Source: Dehalococcoidia bacterium (GTDB lineage Bacteria; Chloroflexota; Dehalococcoidia; UBA2979). From it: a stretch of 48,256 bases of DNA. Shown here piece after piece: positions 16,657 through 24,288 of the stretch. Position numbers and translations under genes: made by a program. Location: NCBI GenBank assembly GCA_028279505.1, contig JANQNP010000068.1, positions 1 to 48,256 of the forward strand. The letters run 5' to 3'. The number at the start of each line of letters is the position of its first letter. Within the stretch, counting starts at the first letter, position 1. The notes under the pieces are model-generated. The model saw nothing but the letters and a program-made list of their open reading frames with translations, was not told where the DNA came from and searched no databases.

Positions 16657-16677
16657 CGCGAACCGATCCGGTTCGCG
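16657..16677. promoter_or_regulatory. Perfect 9-bp inverted repeat between divergent genes
   Basis: CGCGAACCG and CGGTTCGCG flank a three-base spacer. It lies between the minus-strand uncharacterised gene and rsgA, where an operator or leader hairpin could act. Apart from this and the small frame at 16698, nothing else is evident in 16558-16843. Confidence 0.4.
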
Positions 16678-16697
16678 ACGCGGGAGAGGAGGCCATC

Positions 16698-16784
16698 GTG
16701 GAAGCCACTGTTCAGCGAGGAGCTGCTGTGCTGCTCCGACACCCCCGTTCCAATCCCACGCGCCCTCCCGTGCGAGTCCGCTAG
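16698..16784 (+). CDS. Candidate 28-codon leader frame upstream of rsgA
   Basis: A GTG-started frame with a strong Shine-Dalgarno (AGAGGAGG, five bases upstream) that ends in TAG 60 bases before rsgA. The product begins MEATVQRGAAVLLRHPRS and has a basic, Pro/Arg-rich C-terminus. It could be a leader peptide slowing ribosomes at Pro/Arg codons, or chance. No homology is claimed. Confidence 0.25.
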   Translation: MEATVQRGAAVLLRHPRSNPTRPPVRVR

Positions 16785-16843
16785 CCGGCACTCCTCGAAA
16801 CGCACAGGCACGGAGGCGCCTCACTCACTGAGGTGTATTCATC

Positions 16844-17941
16844 GTGTCTGTTTTCTCATCGGGCCCGGAGACGGGCTCGGAGGGTGGTTGGTCGCTCGCT
16901 GACCTCGGATGGTCGAGCGCGCGTGCGGAGGAGGCCGCGTCCGTCGACCCGGCCGGGGTCCCGGGGCGGGTGATCCGCGCCGATCGAGGGCACTCACTGA
17001 TCGCGATCGACGGTTATGTCCTCTCAGTCGAAACGAGTTCCGCCCCGGCGCAGCCAGCGGTGGGCGACTGGGTCACGCTCGACCCCGGGGTCGGCAGTGG
17101 GCGGATCTCCTCGATCCTGCGCCGAGCGACGCGGTTCAGCCGAGCGACCGCGCTGTCGTCGGATAGCACCGGCTCCGTCGAGGAGCAGGTGCTGGCCGCG
17201 AACGTCGACCTGGCCCTGGTCGTCGAGCCGGCGATCGACCTGAATCCTCGGCGGCTCGAGCGCGAGTTGCTGATCGCGGACGGCGCGACTCGTGCCGTCG
17301 TCGTCGTCACGAAGCTCGACCTCGTGAGCGACATCGCGGCGATCTGGAACAGCCTCGAACCGGTCAGCGCGCATCGCCCGCTGATCCCGGTCTCGGCCCT
17401 GACGGGCGAAGGCCTCGATCGGTTGCGCGCGCACTTCGAGGCGGGGACCACGCTGGCCTGCTTCGGTGCGTCTGGTGTCGGGAAGTCGACGCTGATCAAC
17501 GCGCTGCTCGGCGAGGAGCGGATGGCGACCGGTGCGATCCGCGCAGACGACGGGCGCGGGCGGCACACGACCGTGACGCGGGAGCTGTTCCCGCTCGGCA
17601 ACGGCGTGACGGTGATCGACATGCCGGGCATCCGCGCGCTCTCGACGGTCGCCTCCGCCGAGGCGGTGGACGACGTCTTCGAGGACGTGGCGCGCCTCGC
17701 CGCCGGCTGCCGCTTCGCCGACTGCGCGCACCAAGCGGAGCCGGACTGCGCCGTGCTCGCCGCCGTCGAGGCAGGCGAACTGACCGAGGGCCGGCTCGGT
17801 GCGTACCGGAAGCTCCTCCGCGAGGCGGCGCGGCAGCGTCGCCGCACGGACCCGCTCGAGCGAGATGCGGAGCTCCGTAAGCAGAAGGCGTTCGGACGGC
17901 GACGGCGGCGGAACCCCGATCCGAAGCGCCAACGGCGATAG
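16844..17941 (+). CDS. rsgA: Ribosome small-subunit-dependent GTPase A
   Basis: A 365-residue circularly permuted GTPase that checks late 30S subunit maturation. Motif order is the permuted one: G4 TKLD at 156-159, G5 VSAL near 183, G1 GASGVGKST at 208-216, then G3 DMPG at 259-262. An OB-fold (about 40-105) precedes and a zinc knuckle follows (Cys289, Cys294, His296, Cys302). The C-terminal tail is strongly basic (FGRRRRRNPDPKRQRR), suitable for rRNA contact. It starts at GTG. Upstream lie a hairpin and a possible leader frame. Confidence 0.95.
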   Translation: MSVFSSGPETGSEGGWSLADLGWSSARAEEAASVDPAGVPGRVIRADRGHSLIAIDGYVLSVETSSAPAQPAVGDWVTLDPGVGSGRISSILRRATRFSRATALSSDSTGSVEEQVLAANVDLALVVEPAIDLNPRRLERELLIADGATRAVVVVTKLDLVSDIAAIWNSLEPVSAHRPLIPVSALTGEGLDRLRAHFEAGTTLACFGASGVGKSTLINALLGEERMATGAIRADDGRGRHTTVTRELFPLGNGVTVIDMPGIRALSTVASAEAVDDVFEDVARLAAGCRFADCAHQAEPDCAVLAAVEAGELTEGRLGAYRKLLREAARQRRRTDPLERDAELRKQKAFGRRRRRNPDPKRQRR

Positions 17942-18060
17942 CAGCCTGCGGCTTGCGCGCGTTCCGGTGCTCGGTGGGGCCGAATCGCGATCGGTGAGGT
18001 TGCGCACAGCGTTGCGCACCTATGATCGCTCCCGCTCCCGGACGGCGGATCGGAGAACCA

Positions 18061-18417
18061 ATGGCCACGAATCCAGAAGTCGATTCCTACCTCGAGGAAC
18101 TCGACCACCCGCTCAAGGACGTCATCCAAGCGGTCCGCACGACCATCCTGGAGGCGGACGATCGGATGTCCGAGACCATCAAGTGGAAGAGCCCGACGTT
18201 CATGTACGAGGGCAACCTGGCGAGCATCAACCCGCGCGCGAAGGCGCACGTAAGCCTGATGTTCCACACGGGTGCGGACGTCCCGGGCGATTTCCCGCAC
18301 CTCGAGGGCGGCGAGAAGGTAGCGCGCTACATGCGGTTCCCGGACCTCGAGACGGTCGAGTCGCTGCGCGAGGAGCTGGAGTCGGTGGTCGCCGCGTGGT
18401 GCGTACTGAAAGGCTAA
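18061..18417 (+). CDS. DUF1801 (YdhG-like) domain protein
   Basis: A 118-residue protein of the DUF1801 fold. The N-terminus (VDSYLEELDHPLKDVIQAVR) and the core ETIKWKSPTFMYEGNLASIN are the typical signature. GGAG precedes the ATG. The family is widespread in soil bacteria and the biochemical role is unknown; the fold resembles iron-chaperone and CyaY-like proteins. It faces the YCII gene across a terminator. Confidence 0.82.
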   Translation: MATNPEVDSYLEELDHPLKDVIQAVRTTILEADDRMSETIKWKSPTFMYEGNLASINPRAKAHVSLMFHTGADVPGDFPHLEGGEKVARYMRFPDLETVESLREELESVVAAWCVLKG

Positions 18418-18449
18418 CGGCACCGCAGCGAACCGAACGAGAATCGCGA

Positions 18450-18475
18450 AGCGGCGCCTCGGCTGAGGCGCCGCT
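18450..18475. terminator. Bidirectional hairpin terminator between DUF1801 and YCII genes
   Basis: AGCGGCGCCTC pairs perfectly with GAGGCGCCGCT (11 bp) around GGCT. Convergent genes flank it, so it probably ends both transcripts. Confidence 0.75.
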
Positions 18476-18500
18476 CCAAATGGCCCAAGAGGCCGAGCTG

Positions 18501-18821
18501 CTACATCGCCTGGAAGGTCTCGGCGACCTCGATGCTGCCGCCGGAGGCGAGCACCGGGCAGCCCTTGGCCAGGTCGGTGGCCGCGGCGAGACTGTCAGCC
18601 TTGATGATGCTGTAGCCGGTGGCGGGGTTGGCGCCGCCACCCTCGCTGGTTGAGCCATCGCTGGCGACCGTCATCGCGCCACCCACGGGGTTGCCCCCGT
18701 CGACCACCGCCTCGCCCATCGACCCGAACCATGCGCCCCAGGCGTCCATGATCTTCTGCCGCTCGGCCGGGTCCTCCGCCATGCCTTCGCCGCCGTGGTA
18801 CACGAGCAGGTAGTTCGCCAT
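18501..18821 (-). CDS. YCII-related domain protein
   Basis: A 106-residue dimeric alpha/beta-barrel protein of the YciI/DGPF type. It begins MANYLLVYHGGEGMAEDPAE and contains the family pattern WGAWFGSMGEAVVDGGNPV, then GYSIIKADSLAAATDLAKGCP. AAAGGA sits seven bases before ATG 18821; a GTG at 18839 is less likely. In other bacteria such genes often neighbour ECF sigma factors, but none is here. Function unknown. Confidence 0.85.
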   Translation of the reverse strand: MANYLLVYHGGEGMAEDPAERQKIMDAWGAWFGSMGEAVVDGGNPVGGAMTVASDGSTSEGGGANPATGYSIIKADSLAAATDLAKGCPVLASGGSIEVAETFQAM

Positions 18822-18961
18822 CGTTCTGTCCTTTGACACTCATCGTCCCTGTTGTCGGTTGCGGCGACCCAGCGCTCCGCTGTCCCGCCGTCATCATCAA
18901 GACGAACCAGCTGTCCGAGGATCGACAGCCCTCGAGGGCGACACCTCGCTATGCTGTGCGC

Positions 18962-19846
18962 ATGACTGATCTACGCGTGCACGACGAGCCGGAGCTACGG
19001 CGCCCACTCGTCATCGCCGGGTTCGCCGGGTGGAACGACGCCGGCGAGGCCGCGACGAGCGCCGTCCGGTTCATCCGCCGTCGCTGGCGCGCCGAGCCGT
19101 TCGCCGATATCGACCCCGAGGAGTTCTACGACTTCACTCAGGCGCGGCCGCACGTGCGCCTCGATAAGGGCGAGCGCGTGCTCGAGTGGCCCGCCAACGA
19201 GTTCGCGGCGCACCGCCTCGAGGACGCCGACCGCGACATCATCCTGCTGAGCGGGATCGAGCCGCACGTCCACTGGGGTCGGTTCGTCGACAACATCGTC
19301 GGCGTTTGCCGGCAGTACGACGTCTCCGGGTTCGTGACCCTCGGAGGGTTGTTGGCCGAGGTGAGCCACGCCAACCCGGTCCGCGTCGGCGGGTCGGCCA
19401 CCGATCCGGAACTGGCGCGGGAGCTCGGGTTCGATGAGCCCTCGACGTCCAGCTACCAGGGGCCGACCGGGATCGTCGGCGTGCTGAGCCGGGAGCTGCG
19501 CGACGCCGGGATCGAGACCGCCTCCTTGTGGGCGAACATCCCGTTCTACATCCAGCGGTCGCCCAACCCGAAGGGTGCGCTGGCAATCCTGCAGCGGCTC
19601 AACTCCGCGTTTGGCCTCGAGCTGTCGCTCCACGACCTCGAGGTGTTCGCCGCCCGCTTCGACGCGCAGGTGGCCGCGGACCTCGAACAGAACCCCGAGG
19701 CGGCGGAGTACGCGCGCCGCGTGCAAGACGAGCTTGGCGACGAGCCGGAGGATGCACCCTCTGAGCCGGAAGAGCTCCCCGACGCCGAGTCGATGGTCGA
19801 CGAGCTGGAGAAGTTCCTCCGCCAGCAGCGCGACGAGCAGGACTGA
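18962..19846 (+). CDS. PAC2-family protein (proteasome assembly chaperone 2-like)
   Basis: A 294-residue protein. The first 225 residues form a PAC2 fold: PLVIAGFAGWNDAGEAATSA, then FYDFTQARPHVRLDKGERVLEWP and NPVRVGGSATDPELARELGF. The last 60 residues are acidic and probably coiled (DELGDEPEDAPSEPEELPD, then VDELEKFLRQQ). PAC2 proteins are common in Actinobacteria, Chloroflexota and archaea and are thought to be assembly chaperones or ligases, function unproven. It diverges from the YCII gene and precedes the pyrimidine promoter. Confidence 0.85.
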   Translation: MTDLRVHDEPELRRPLVIAGFAGWNDAGEAATSAVRFIRRRWRAEPFADIDPEEFYDFTQARPHVRLDKGERVLEWPANEFAAHRLEDADRDIILLSGIEPHVHWGRFVDNIVGVCRQYDVSGFVTLGGLLAEVSHANPVRVGGSATDPELARELGFDEPSTSSYQGPTGIVGVLSRELRDAGIETASLWANIPFYIQRSPNPKGALAILQRLNSAFGLELSLHDLEVFAARFDAQVAADLEQNPEAAEYARRVQDELGDEPEDAPSEPEELPDAESMVDELEKFLRQQRDEQD

Positions 19847-19887
19847 CGGAGCGACACCACCGGTCCACGGGTGCGCAACCGATTGCT

Positions 19888-19916
19888 TTGATTGAGGCGA
19901 TCCGCGCTGGTACGCT
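19888..19916 (+). promoter_or_regulatory. Probable promoter of the pyrimidine operon
   Basis: TTGATT (19888-19893), a 17-base spacer and TACGCT (19911-19916). Transcription would start near 19923, giving a leader of about 140 bases before pyrR that contains all the control elements listed next. Confidence 0.5.
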
Positions 19917-19948
19917 CTTCCGAGCTTGAGTCCCGAGCGCCTTTAACC

Positions 19949-19964
19949 CGGTCCCGAGAGGCCG
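19949..19964 (+). promoter_or_regulatory. PyrR-binding RNA element in the pyr leader
   Basis: GGTCCCGAGAGGCC (19950-19963) matches the PyrR-binding loop core UCCNGNGAGG exactly and 12 of 14 positions of ARUCCNGNGAGGYU. It folds as CGG/CCG and CC/GG pairs with a bulged U around CGAGA. It directly abuts the ribosome site of the leader frame (GAGAAGGA, 19964-19971), so bound PyrR would block leader translation. Confidence 0.85.
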
Positions 19965-19977
19965 AGAAGGACGCCGA

Positions 19978-20067
19978 ATGAGTACCAACTGGCACGATTC
20001 GACTGCGCGCGAGCGGCGCCACTCCCTTGATCCCTCCCCTCTCTGGCGGAGGGTTTTCTATGTCTAG
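19978..20067 (+). CDS. pyr operon leader peptide (29 residues)
   Basis: The frame starts at ATG 19978, six bases after AAGGA, and stops at TAG 20065-20067, five bases inside pyrR. It begins MSTNWHDSTARERRHS and ends LWRRVFYV. It translates straight through the terminator hairpin (20032-20053). A ribosome on it would melt the hairpin and arrive at the pyrR start, where it could reinitiate. The peptide itself shows no special codon run, so the act of translation rather than the product is the likely function. A similar arrangement has, as I recall, been proposed for the Thermus pyr operon. Confidence 0.65.
   Translation: MSTNWHDSTARERRHSLDPSPLWRRVFYV
20032..20059 (+). terminator. pyr attenuator terminator, also masking the pyrR ribosome site
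   Basis: CCCTCC (20032-20037) pairs with GGAGGG (20048-20053) around a ten-base loop, followed by TTTTCT. The 3' arm is also the Shine-Dalgarno of pyrR, so the same hairpin can end transcription and hide the pyrR start. Confidence 0.75.
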
Positions 20068-20635
20068 CCCTGATCAGGCCGGCGGGACCGCCACCGCGAC
20101 ACCGGGACCACTGTTGGACGCCGCGGCGATTCGCCGCACGGTCACCCGCCTCGCCCACGAGATCGTCGAGGCGAACGCCGGTGTCGAGGACCTCGTGCTG
20201 GTCGGGGTTCAGCGACGCGGGGTCACGCTCGTGCAGCGCATCGCCGACGCGATCGAGAGCTTCGAGAACCCGCCGGCGACGGGCTCGCTCGACGTGACGA
20301 TGCACCGCGACGACTTCGAGCGTCGCGGTCTGCGCGGCACCCCTCAGCCGACGCAACTCCCTGAGATCGAGGGACAGACCGTCGTCCTCGTCGACGACGT
20401 GCTGTTCACCGGTCGCACGATTCGCGCAGCACTCGACGCACTCAACGACTACGGGCGACCGCGCATGATCCGGCTCGCGGTGCTGGTTGACCGCGGCCAC
20501 CGAGAACTCCCCATTCGCGCCGACATCGTCGGCAAGAACATCCCCACCGCGCGCGAGGACGACGTTCGCGTGCTGCTGGATGAGGACGATGGCCGCGATG
20601 CGGTGATCGTGGTCCCGGGAGGCAAGCGCTCATGA
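20060..20635 (+). CDS. pyrR: Bifunctional pyr operon regulator / uracil phosphoribosyltransferase PyrR
   Basis: A 191-residue PRTase-fold protein. The PRPP-binding signature VVLVDDVLFTGRTIRAALDAL lies near residues 110-130 and the N-terminal LVGVQRRGVTLVQRIADAI near 50-70, both typical of PyrR. PyrR binds UMP and then attaches to pyr mRNA; many also make UMP from uracil. ATG 20060 follows GGAGGG by six bases. It is the first full gene of the operon and its own leader holds the PyrR target, so it should be autoregulated. The stop overlaps the pyrB start (ATGA). Confidence 0.94.
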   Translation: MSSPDQAGGTATATPGPLLDAAAIRRTVTRLAHEIVEANAGVEDLVLVGVQRRGVTLVQRIADAIESFENPPATGSLDVTMHRDDFERRGLRGTPQPTQLPEIEGQTVVLVDDVLFTGRTIRAALDALNDYGRPRMIRLAVLVDRGHRELPIRADIVGKNIPTAREDDVRVLLDEDDGRDAVIVVPGGKRS

Positions 20636-21702
20636 CCACCGAACTCAGCTCCGACGTCACCACCGAGGAGAGCGCGCCGGTTGAAGGCGCCGCCGCCGAG
20701 CCCCAGCTCACCGACCAAGGCTGGACGCACCGGGACATGCTCGACCTCGATACCTGCTCGCGCAGCGACATCGAGGCGGTGCTGACCCTCGCGGACCGGA
20801 TGCGGGAGATCCTCGACAGGAGGATTCCGCGCGTCCCGGCGTTGCGCGGCTACACGGTGGTGAACCTCTTCTACGAGCCGTCGACGCGGACGCGCGTCTC
20901 GTTCGAGCTGGCGGGCAAGGTCCTGGGCGCCGATGTGATCAGCGTTAGCGCGAGCACCTCGTCGGTCGTCAAGGGCGAATCGCTGATCGACACCGTGCGG
21001 ACGCTGCGGGCGATGCGCGCCGACGCGGTCGTGATGCGGCACTCGATGGCCGGCGCACCGTACCTGGCCGCCCAGCACACCGACGCCTCGATCATCAACG
21101 CCGGCGACGGGGCGCACGCGCACCCGACGCAGGCGCTACTCGACCTCTACACGATGCGCCGCGCCGTGGGCGACCTCACCGGCAAGAAGGTGGTCATGGT
21201 CGGCGACATCGCGCACTCGCGGGTCGCCCGCTCCGACCTCTGGGGCCTCGCTGCGATGGGCGCGAAGGTCGTGGTTTGCGGCCCCCCGACCCTGCTGCCG
21301 CTTGGGATGCGCGCCGGCGACCGGCCGGGGCACGCCGAGTCAGCGCTGCCGCCGGTCAGCATCGAGACCGAGATCGACGCCGCGATCGAGGGCGCGGACG
21401 TGGTGATGGCGCTGCGCCTGCAGAGCGAACGGCAAGAGGGCGGTCTGCTGCCCTCGATGCACGAGTACGCGACCCACTACCAGGTGACGGCGGAGCGCCT
21501 CGCGCGGGCGAACCCGGACCACCTGCTGATGCACCCGGGGCCCAAGAACGAGGGCATCGAGATCGCGGGCGACGTCGCCGGCGGCTCCCACTCGATCATC
21601 GAGGACCAGGTGACCAACGGCGTGGCGGTGCGGATGGCGCTGCTCTACCTGCTCTCTGGCCGCGTGGACCCCGCGGACACCGACGGGGAGGTCCGCTCGT
21701 GA
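20632..21702 (+). CDS. pyrB: Aspartate carbamoyltransferase catalytic subunit
   Basis: Catalyses carbamoyl phosphate plus aspartate to carbamoyl aspartate. It has 356 residues, with an acidic N-terminal extension of about 30 residues (to about Gln29) beyond the usual start. Carbamoyl-phosphate site FYEPSTRTRVSFE lies at 80-92, the active-site Lys is Lys114 in SSVVKGES, and DGAHAHPTQALLDLYT at 159-174 carries HPTQ. The C-terminus has HPGPKNEGIEI. No regulatory pyrI is present, so control probably runs through PyrR. It overlaps pyrR and pyrC by four bases each. Confidence 0.95.
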   Translation: MTTELSSDVTTEESAPVEGAAAEPQLTDQGWTHRDMLDLDTCSRSDIEAVLTLADRMREILDRRIPRVPALRGYTVVNLFYEPSTRTRVSFELAGKVLGADVISVSASTSSVVKGESLIDTVRTLRAMRADAVVMRHSMAGAPYLAAQHTDASIINAGDGAHAHPTQALLDLYTMRRAVGDLTGKKVVMVGDIAHSRVARSDLWGLAAMGAKVVVCGPPTLLPLGMRAGDRPGHAESALPPVSIETEIDAAIEGADVVMALRLQSERQEGGLLPSMHEYATHYQVTAERLARANPDHLLMHPGPKNEGIEIAGDVAGGSHSIIEDQVTNGVAVRMALLYLLSGRVDPADTDGEVRS

Positions 21703-23042
21703 GCACGCTCGCGATCCACAACGGACGTGTGATCGATCCCGCCCTTGGCCAGGACGGCATCGCCGATGTCGTGATCGTCGACGGGCGGATCGCGCGGGTC
21801 GGCCCCAACGAGGGCGACATGGTGATCGAGGCCGATCGGATCGATGCGACCGGACTCGTGGTCGCGCCGGGCTTCGTCGACCTGCACACCCACCTCCGGG
21901 AGCCGGGCGCCGAGCATCAGGAGACGATCGCCAGCGGAACCGCGGCGGCGGCGCGCGGCGGGTTCACCACCGTCTGTGCGATGCCCGGAACCGAGCCACC
22001 CCTCGACAGCCGCGCGGCCGTGGAGTCGGTGCTGCGGGAGGCCGAGGCGTCAGCCGCGGTGCGGGTGCTGCCGGTCGGTTGCATCACCTCGAACCGGGCT
22101 GGCGAGCTACTCGCGCCGGCCGGCGAGCTGGCCGGCGCAGGCGTCGTGGCACTGACCGATGACGGCCAGGCCGTCGCCGATCCGAACTTGATGCGGCATG
22201 CGCTGCAGTACTCGACCCGATTCGGACTGCCGGTGGCCCAGCACCCAGAAGATCCAGCGCTCGTCCGAGGCGGGCAGATGCACGAGGGTTGGGTCGCAAC
22301 CCGGCTCGGGCTCCGTGGGCGGCCTGCGAGCGGCGAAGCGACAATGGTGGCACGCGACATCGCGCTGGCTGAGCTGACGGGCGCGCACCTCCACGTCTGC
22401 GCGGTGTCCACCGCGGGCTCGGTCGCGCTGATCCGTGCGGCGCGCGAGCGCGGAGCGCACATCACCGCCTCGGTCACACCGCACCACCTCACCCTGACGC
22501 ACGAGCGGGTCGCGTTCAGCGAGTCGTACGACCAGATCCATTACGACTCGAGCGCGAAGGTGTTTCCGCCGCTGCGTGAGGAATCGGACCTCGAAGCGTT
22601 GAGCGACGCGCTGCGCGACGGGGTGATCGACGCGATCGCGACGAACCACGCGCCGGTGAGCGACATGGAGAAGGAGATCGAGTTCGATCTCGCCGCTCCC
22701 GGGATCAGCGGCCTCGAGACCGCGTTTGGCCTCGCGATGCGGCTGGTCACCGACGGGCAGCTCAGCCTCAACACGCTGATCGAACGGCTGACGATCGGGC
22801 CGGTGCGGGCCTGGAGCCTCGACCGCCAGTCGGGCCTCGAGGGGTTGGGCACGCTCGCTCCGGGGGCGGTCGGGGACGTCGCGCTGGTCGACCCTGCGTC
22901 GGAGTGGACCGTCGAACCAGAGTCGTTTGCGTCGCTCGGTCACAACACGCCGCTTGCCGGGGAACGGCTGCAGGGGCGCGTGGTCGCAACGGTGGTCGAC
23001 GGACAGGTCGTGCATGAGACGGCGGCGGTGGCCGCGCTGTGA
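21699..23042 (+). CDS. pyrC: Dihydroorotase
   Basis: A 447-residue class I dihydroorotase, which closes carbamoyl aspartate to dihydroorotate at a zinc site. The metal motif is DLHTHLREPG at 61-70; GGFTTVCAMPGTEPPLDS follows, then HPEDPALVRGG with a metal His, and DAIATNHAPVSDMEKE with the catalytic Asp-box region. GTG 21699 overlaps the pyrB stop and GGGGAGG lies upstream. All core motifs seem intact, so it should be active rather than a PyrX-like pseudo-enzyme. Its stop overlaps the start of the following small frame. Confidence 0.94.
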   Translation: MSTLAIHNGRVIDPALGQDGIADVVIVDGRIARVGPNEGDMVIEADRIDATGLVVAPGFVDLHTHLREPGAEHQETIASGTAAAARGGFTTVCAMPGTEPPLDSRAAVESVLREAEASAAVRVLPVGCITSNRAGELLAPAGELAGAGVVALTDDGQAVADPNLMRHALQYSTRFGLPVAQHPEDPALVRGGQMHEGWVATRLGLRGRPASGEATMVARDIALAELTGAHLHVCAVSTAGSVALIRAARERGAHITASVTPHHLTLTHERVAFSESYDQIHYDSSAKVFPPLREESDLEALSDALRDGVIDAIATNHAPVSDMEKEIEFDLAAPGISGLETAFGLAMRLVTDGQLSLNTLIERLTIGPVRAWSLDRQSGLEGLGTLAPGAVGDVALVDPASEWTVEPESFASLGHNTPLAGERLQGRVVATVVDGQVVHETAAVAAL

Positions 23043-23125
23043 TCGCGCTGGGCTATGACCTCGATAGCAACATGGACCTCGATAGGAACGTGATGACCGC
23101 GGGTGATTCGATGGAAGTGCTGTGA
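23039..23125 (+). CDS. Candidate 28-residue bridging frame between pyrC and carA
   Basis: GTG 23039 overlaps the pyrC stop as GTGA, and its TGA overlaps the carA GTG, again as GTGA. The frame therefore fills the whole gap with the four-base coupling used elsewhere in the operon. The product reads MIALGYDLDSNMDLDRNV then MTAGDSMEVL. An 18-bp near-direct repeat encodes DLDSNM/DLDRNV. It may be a real peptide or only a means to carry ribosomes from pyrC to carA. The ribosome site is weak. Confidence 0.45.
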   Translation: MIALGYDLDSNMDLDRNVMTAGDSMEVL

Positions 23126-24261
23126 GCGAAGCAAGTTCGACTGACGACAGTTCGTCGCTGCTGGACCGGCGTGAGCCGGCCCGGCTCGCGCTGGCCGACG
23201 GGCGCATCTTCGAGGGCGTGGCGATCGGCGCGCCCGGTCGCACGACCGGCGAGGTGGTGTTCACCACCTCGATGATGGGCTACCAGGAGGCGCTGACCGA
23301 CCCGTCGTTCCGTGGCCAGGTGCTGACGATGACCTACCCGATCCAGGGGAACTACGGCACGAACGCGAACGCCGATGAGAGCGCCGCGATCCAGGTGCGT
23401 GGCTTCGTCGTCCGCGAGCTGACCGACCTGCCCTCGCACTGGCGCAGCACGCACACGCTGGACGCCTACCTCAAGCAGAACGGCATCACCGGCATCGCCG
23501 ACGTGGACACGCGCGCGCTGACGCGGCACCTCCGCTCGCACGGCGTGCTGATGGGCACGATCACGCACGACGAAACCGCCGAGGAGGCGCTCACGCGGCT
23601 CCGCAGCGAGCCGAGCTACGAGGGCAAGGACTACGTCGGCGAGGTCTCGACGCCGACGAGCTACGAGTTCGACGGCGTCAACGCCCCGTCCGACGGTGAT
23701 CGACCGCTCGTGGTAGTCCTCGACCTCGGTGTGAAGCGCAACATCATGCGGATCCTTCGCCAGCAGGGCTGCGATGTGACCGCTGTCCCGCATACGACGA
23801 CCGCCGAGGACATCCTGTCGCTCAACCCGGCCGGGGTGCTCCTCTCGCCCGGGCCCGGCGATCCGCGCCTCCTCGACGACGTCGTGACCACCTCGCGAGG
23901 GCTGATCGGCCGCACACCGGTGATGGGGATCTGCCTGGGACACCAGGTAGTGGGGCGCGCGTTCGGCGCGGGTGTTCACAAGCTGAAGTTTGGGCACCGA
24001 GGAGCGAACCACCCGGTGCGCGACGAGCGCACCGGGCGGGTCTACATCACCTCGCAGAACCACGGCTACGCGATCGACGACCACCTCGAGGGGGACGTCC
24101 GCGTGTCGCAGGTCCACCTGAACGACGACACCGTCGAAGGCCTCGAACACACGAAGGAGCCGGTGTTCACCATCCAGTACCACGCGGAGGCGTCACCGGG
24201 ACCGAACGACACCGAGTTCCTGTTCGATCGGTTCATGGCGGCTGTCCGCCGCGACGACTAG
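23122..24261 (+). CDS. carA: Carbamoyl-phosphate synthase small (glutamine amidotransferase) subunit
   Basis: A 379-residue subunit that hydrolyses glutamine and channels ammonia to CarB. The N-terminal CarA domain (TSMMGYQEALTDPSF, then YPIQGNYG, residues about 20-150) is followed by a class I amidotransferase with catalytic Cys271 in GICLGHQ, and His354 and Glu356 in QYHAEASPGP. It starts at GTG; GGAAG lies four bases upstream. Two extra genes separate it from carB. Carbamoyl phosphate made here feeds PyrB encoded upstream and arginine synthesis elsewhere. Confidence 0.95.
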   Translation: MSEASSTDDSSSLLDRREPARLALADGRIFEGVAIGAPGRTTGEVVFTTSMMGYQEALTDPSFRGQVLTMTYPIQGNYGTNANADESAAIQVRGFVVRELTDLPSHWRSTHTLDAYLKQNGITGIADVDTRALTRHLRSHGVLMGTITHDETAEEALTRLRSEPSYEGKDYVGEVSTPTSYEFDGVNAPSDGDRPLVVVLDLGVKRNIMRILRQQGCDVTAVPHTTTAEDILSLNPAGVLLSPGPGDPRLLDDVVTTSRGLIGRTPVMGICLGHQVVGRAFGAGVHKLKFGHRGANHPVRDERTGRVYITSQNHGYAIDDHLEGDVRVSQVHLNDDTVEGLEHTKEPVFTIQYHAEASPGPNDTEFLFDRFMAAVRRDD

Positions 24262-24288
24262 CATCACGATCAGCGAGGGGGTGCGGCG

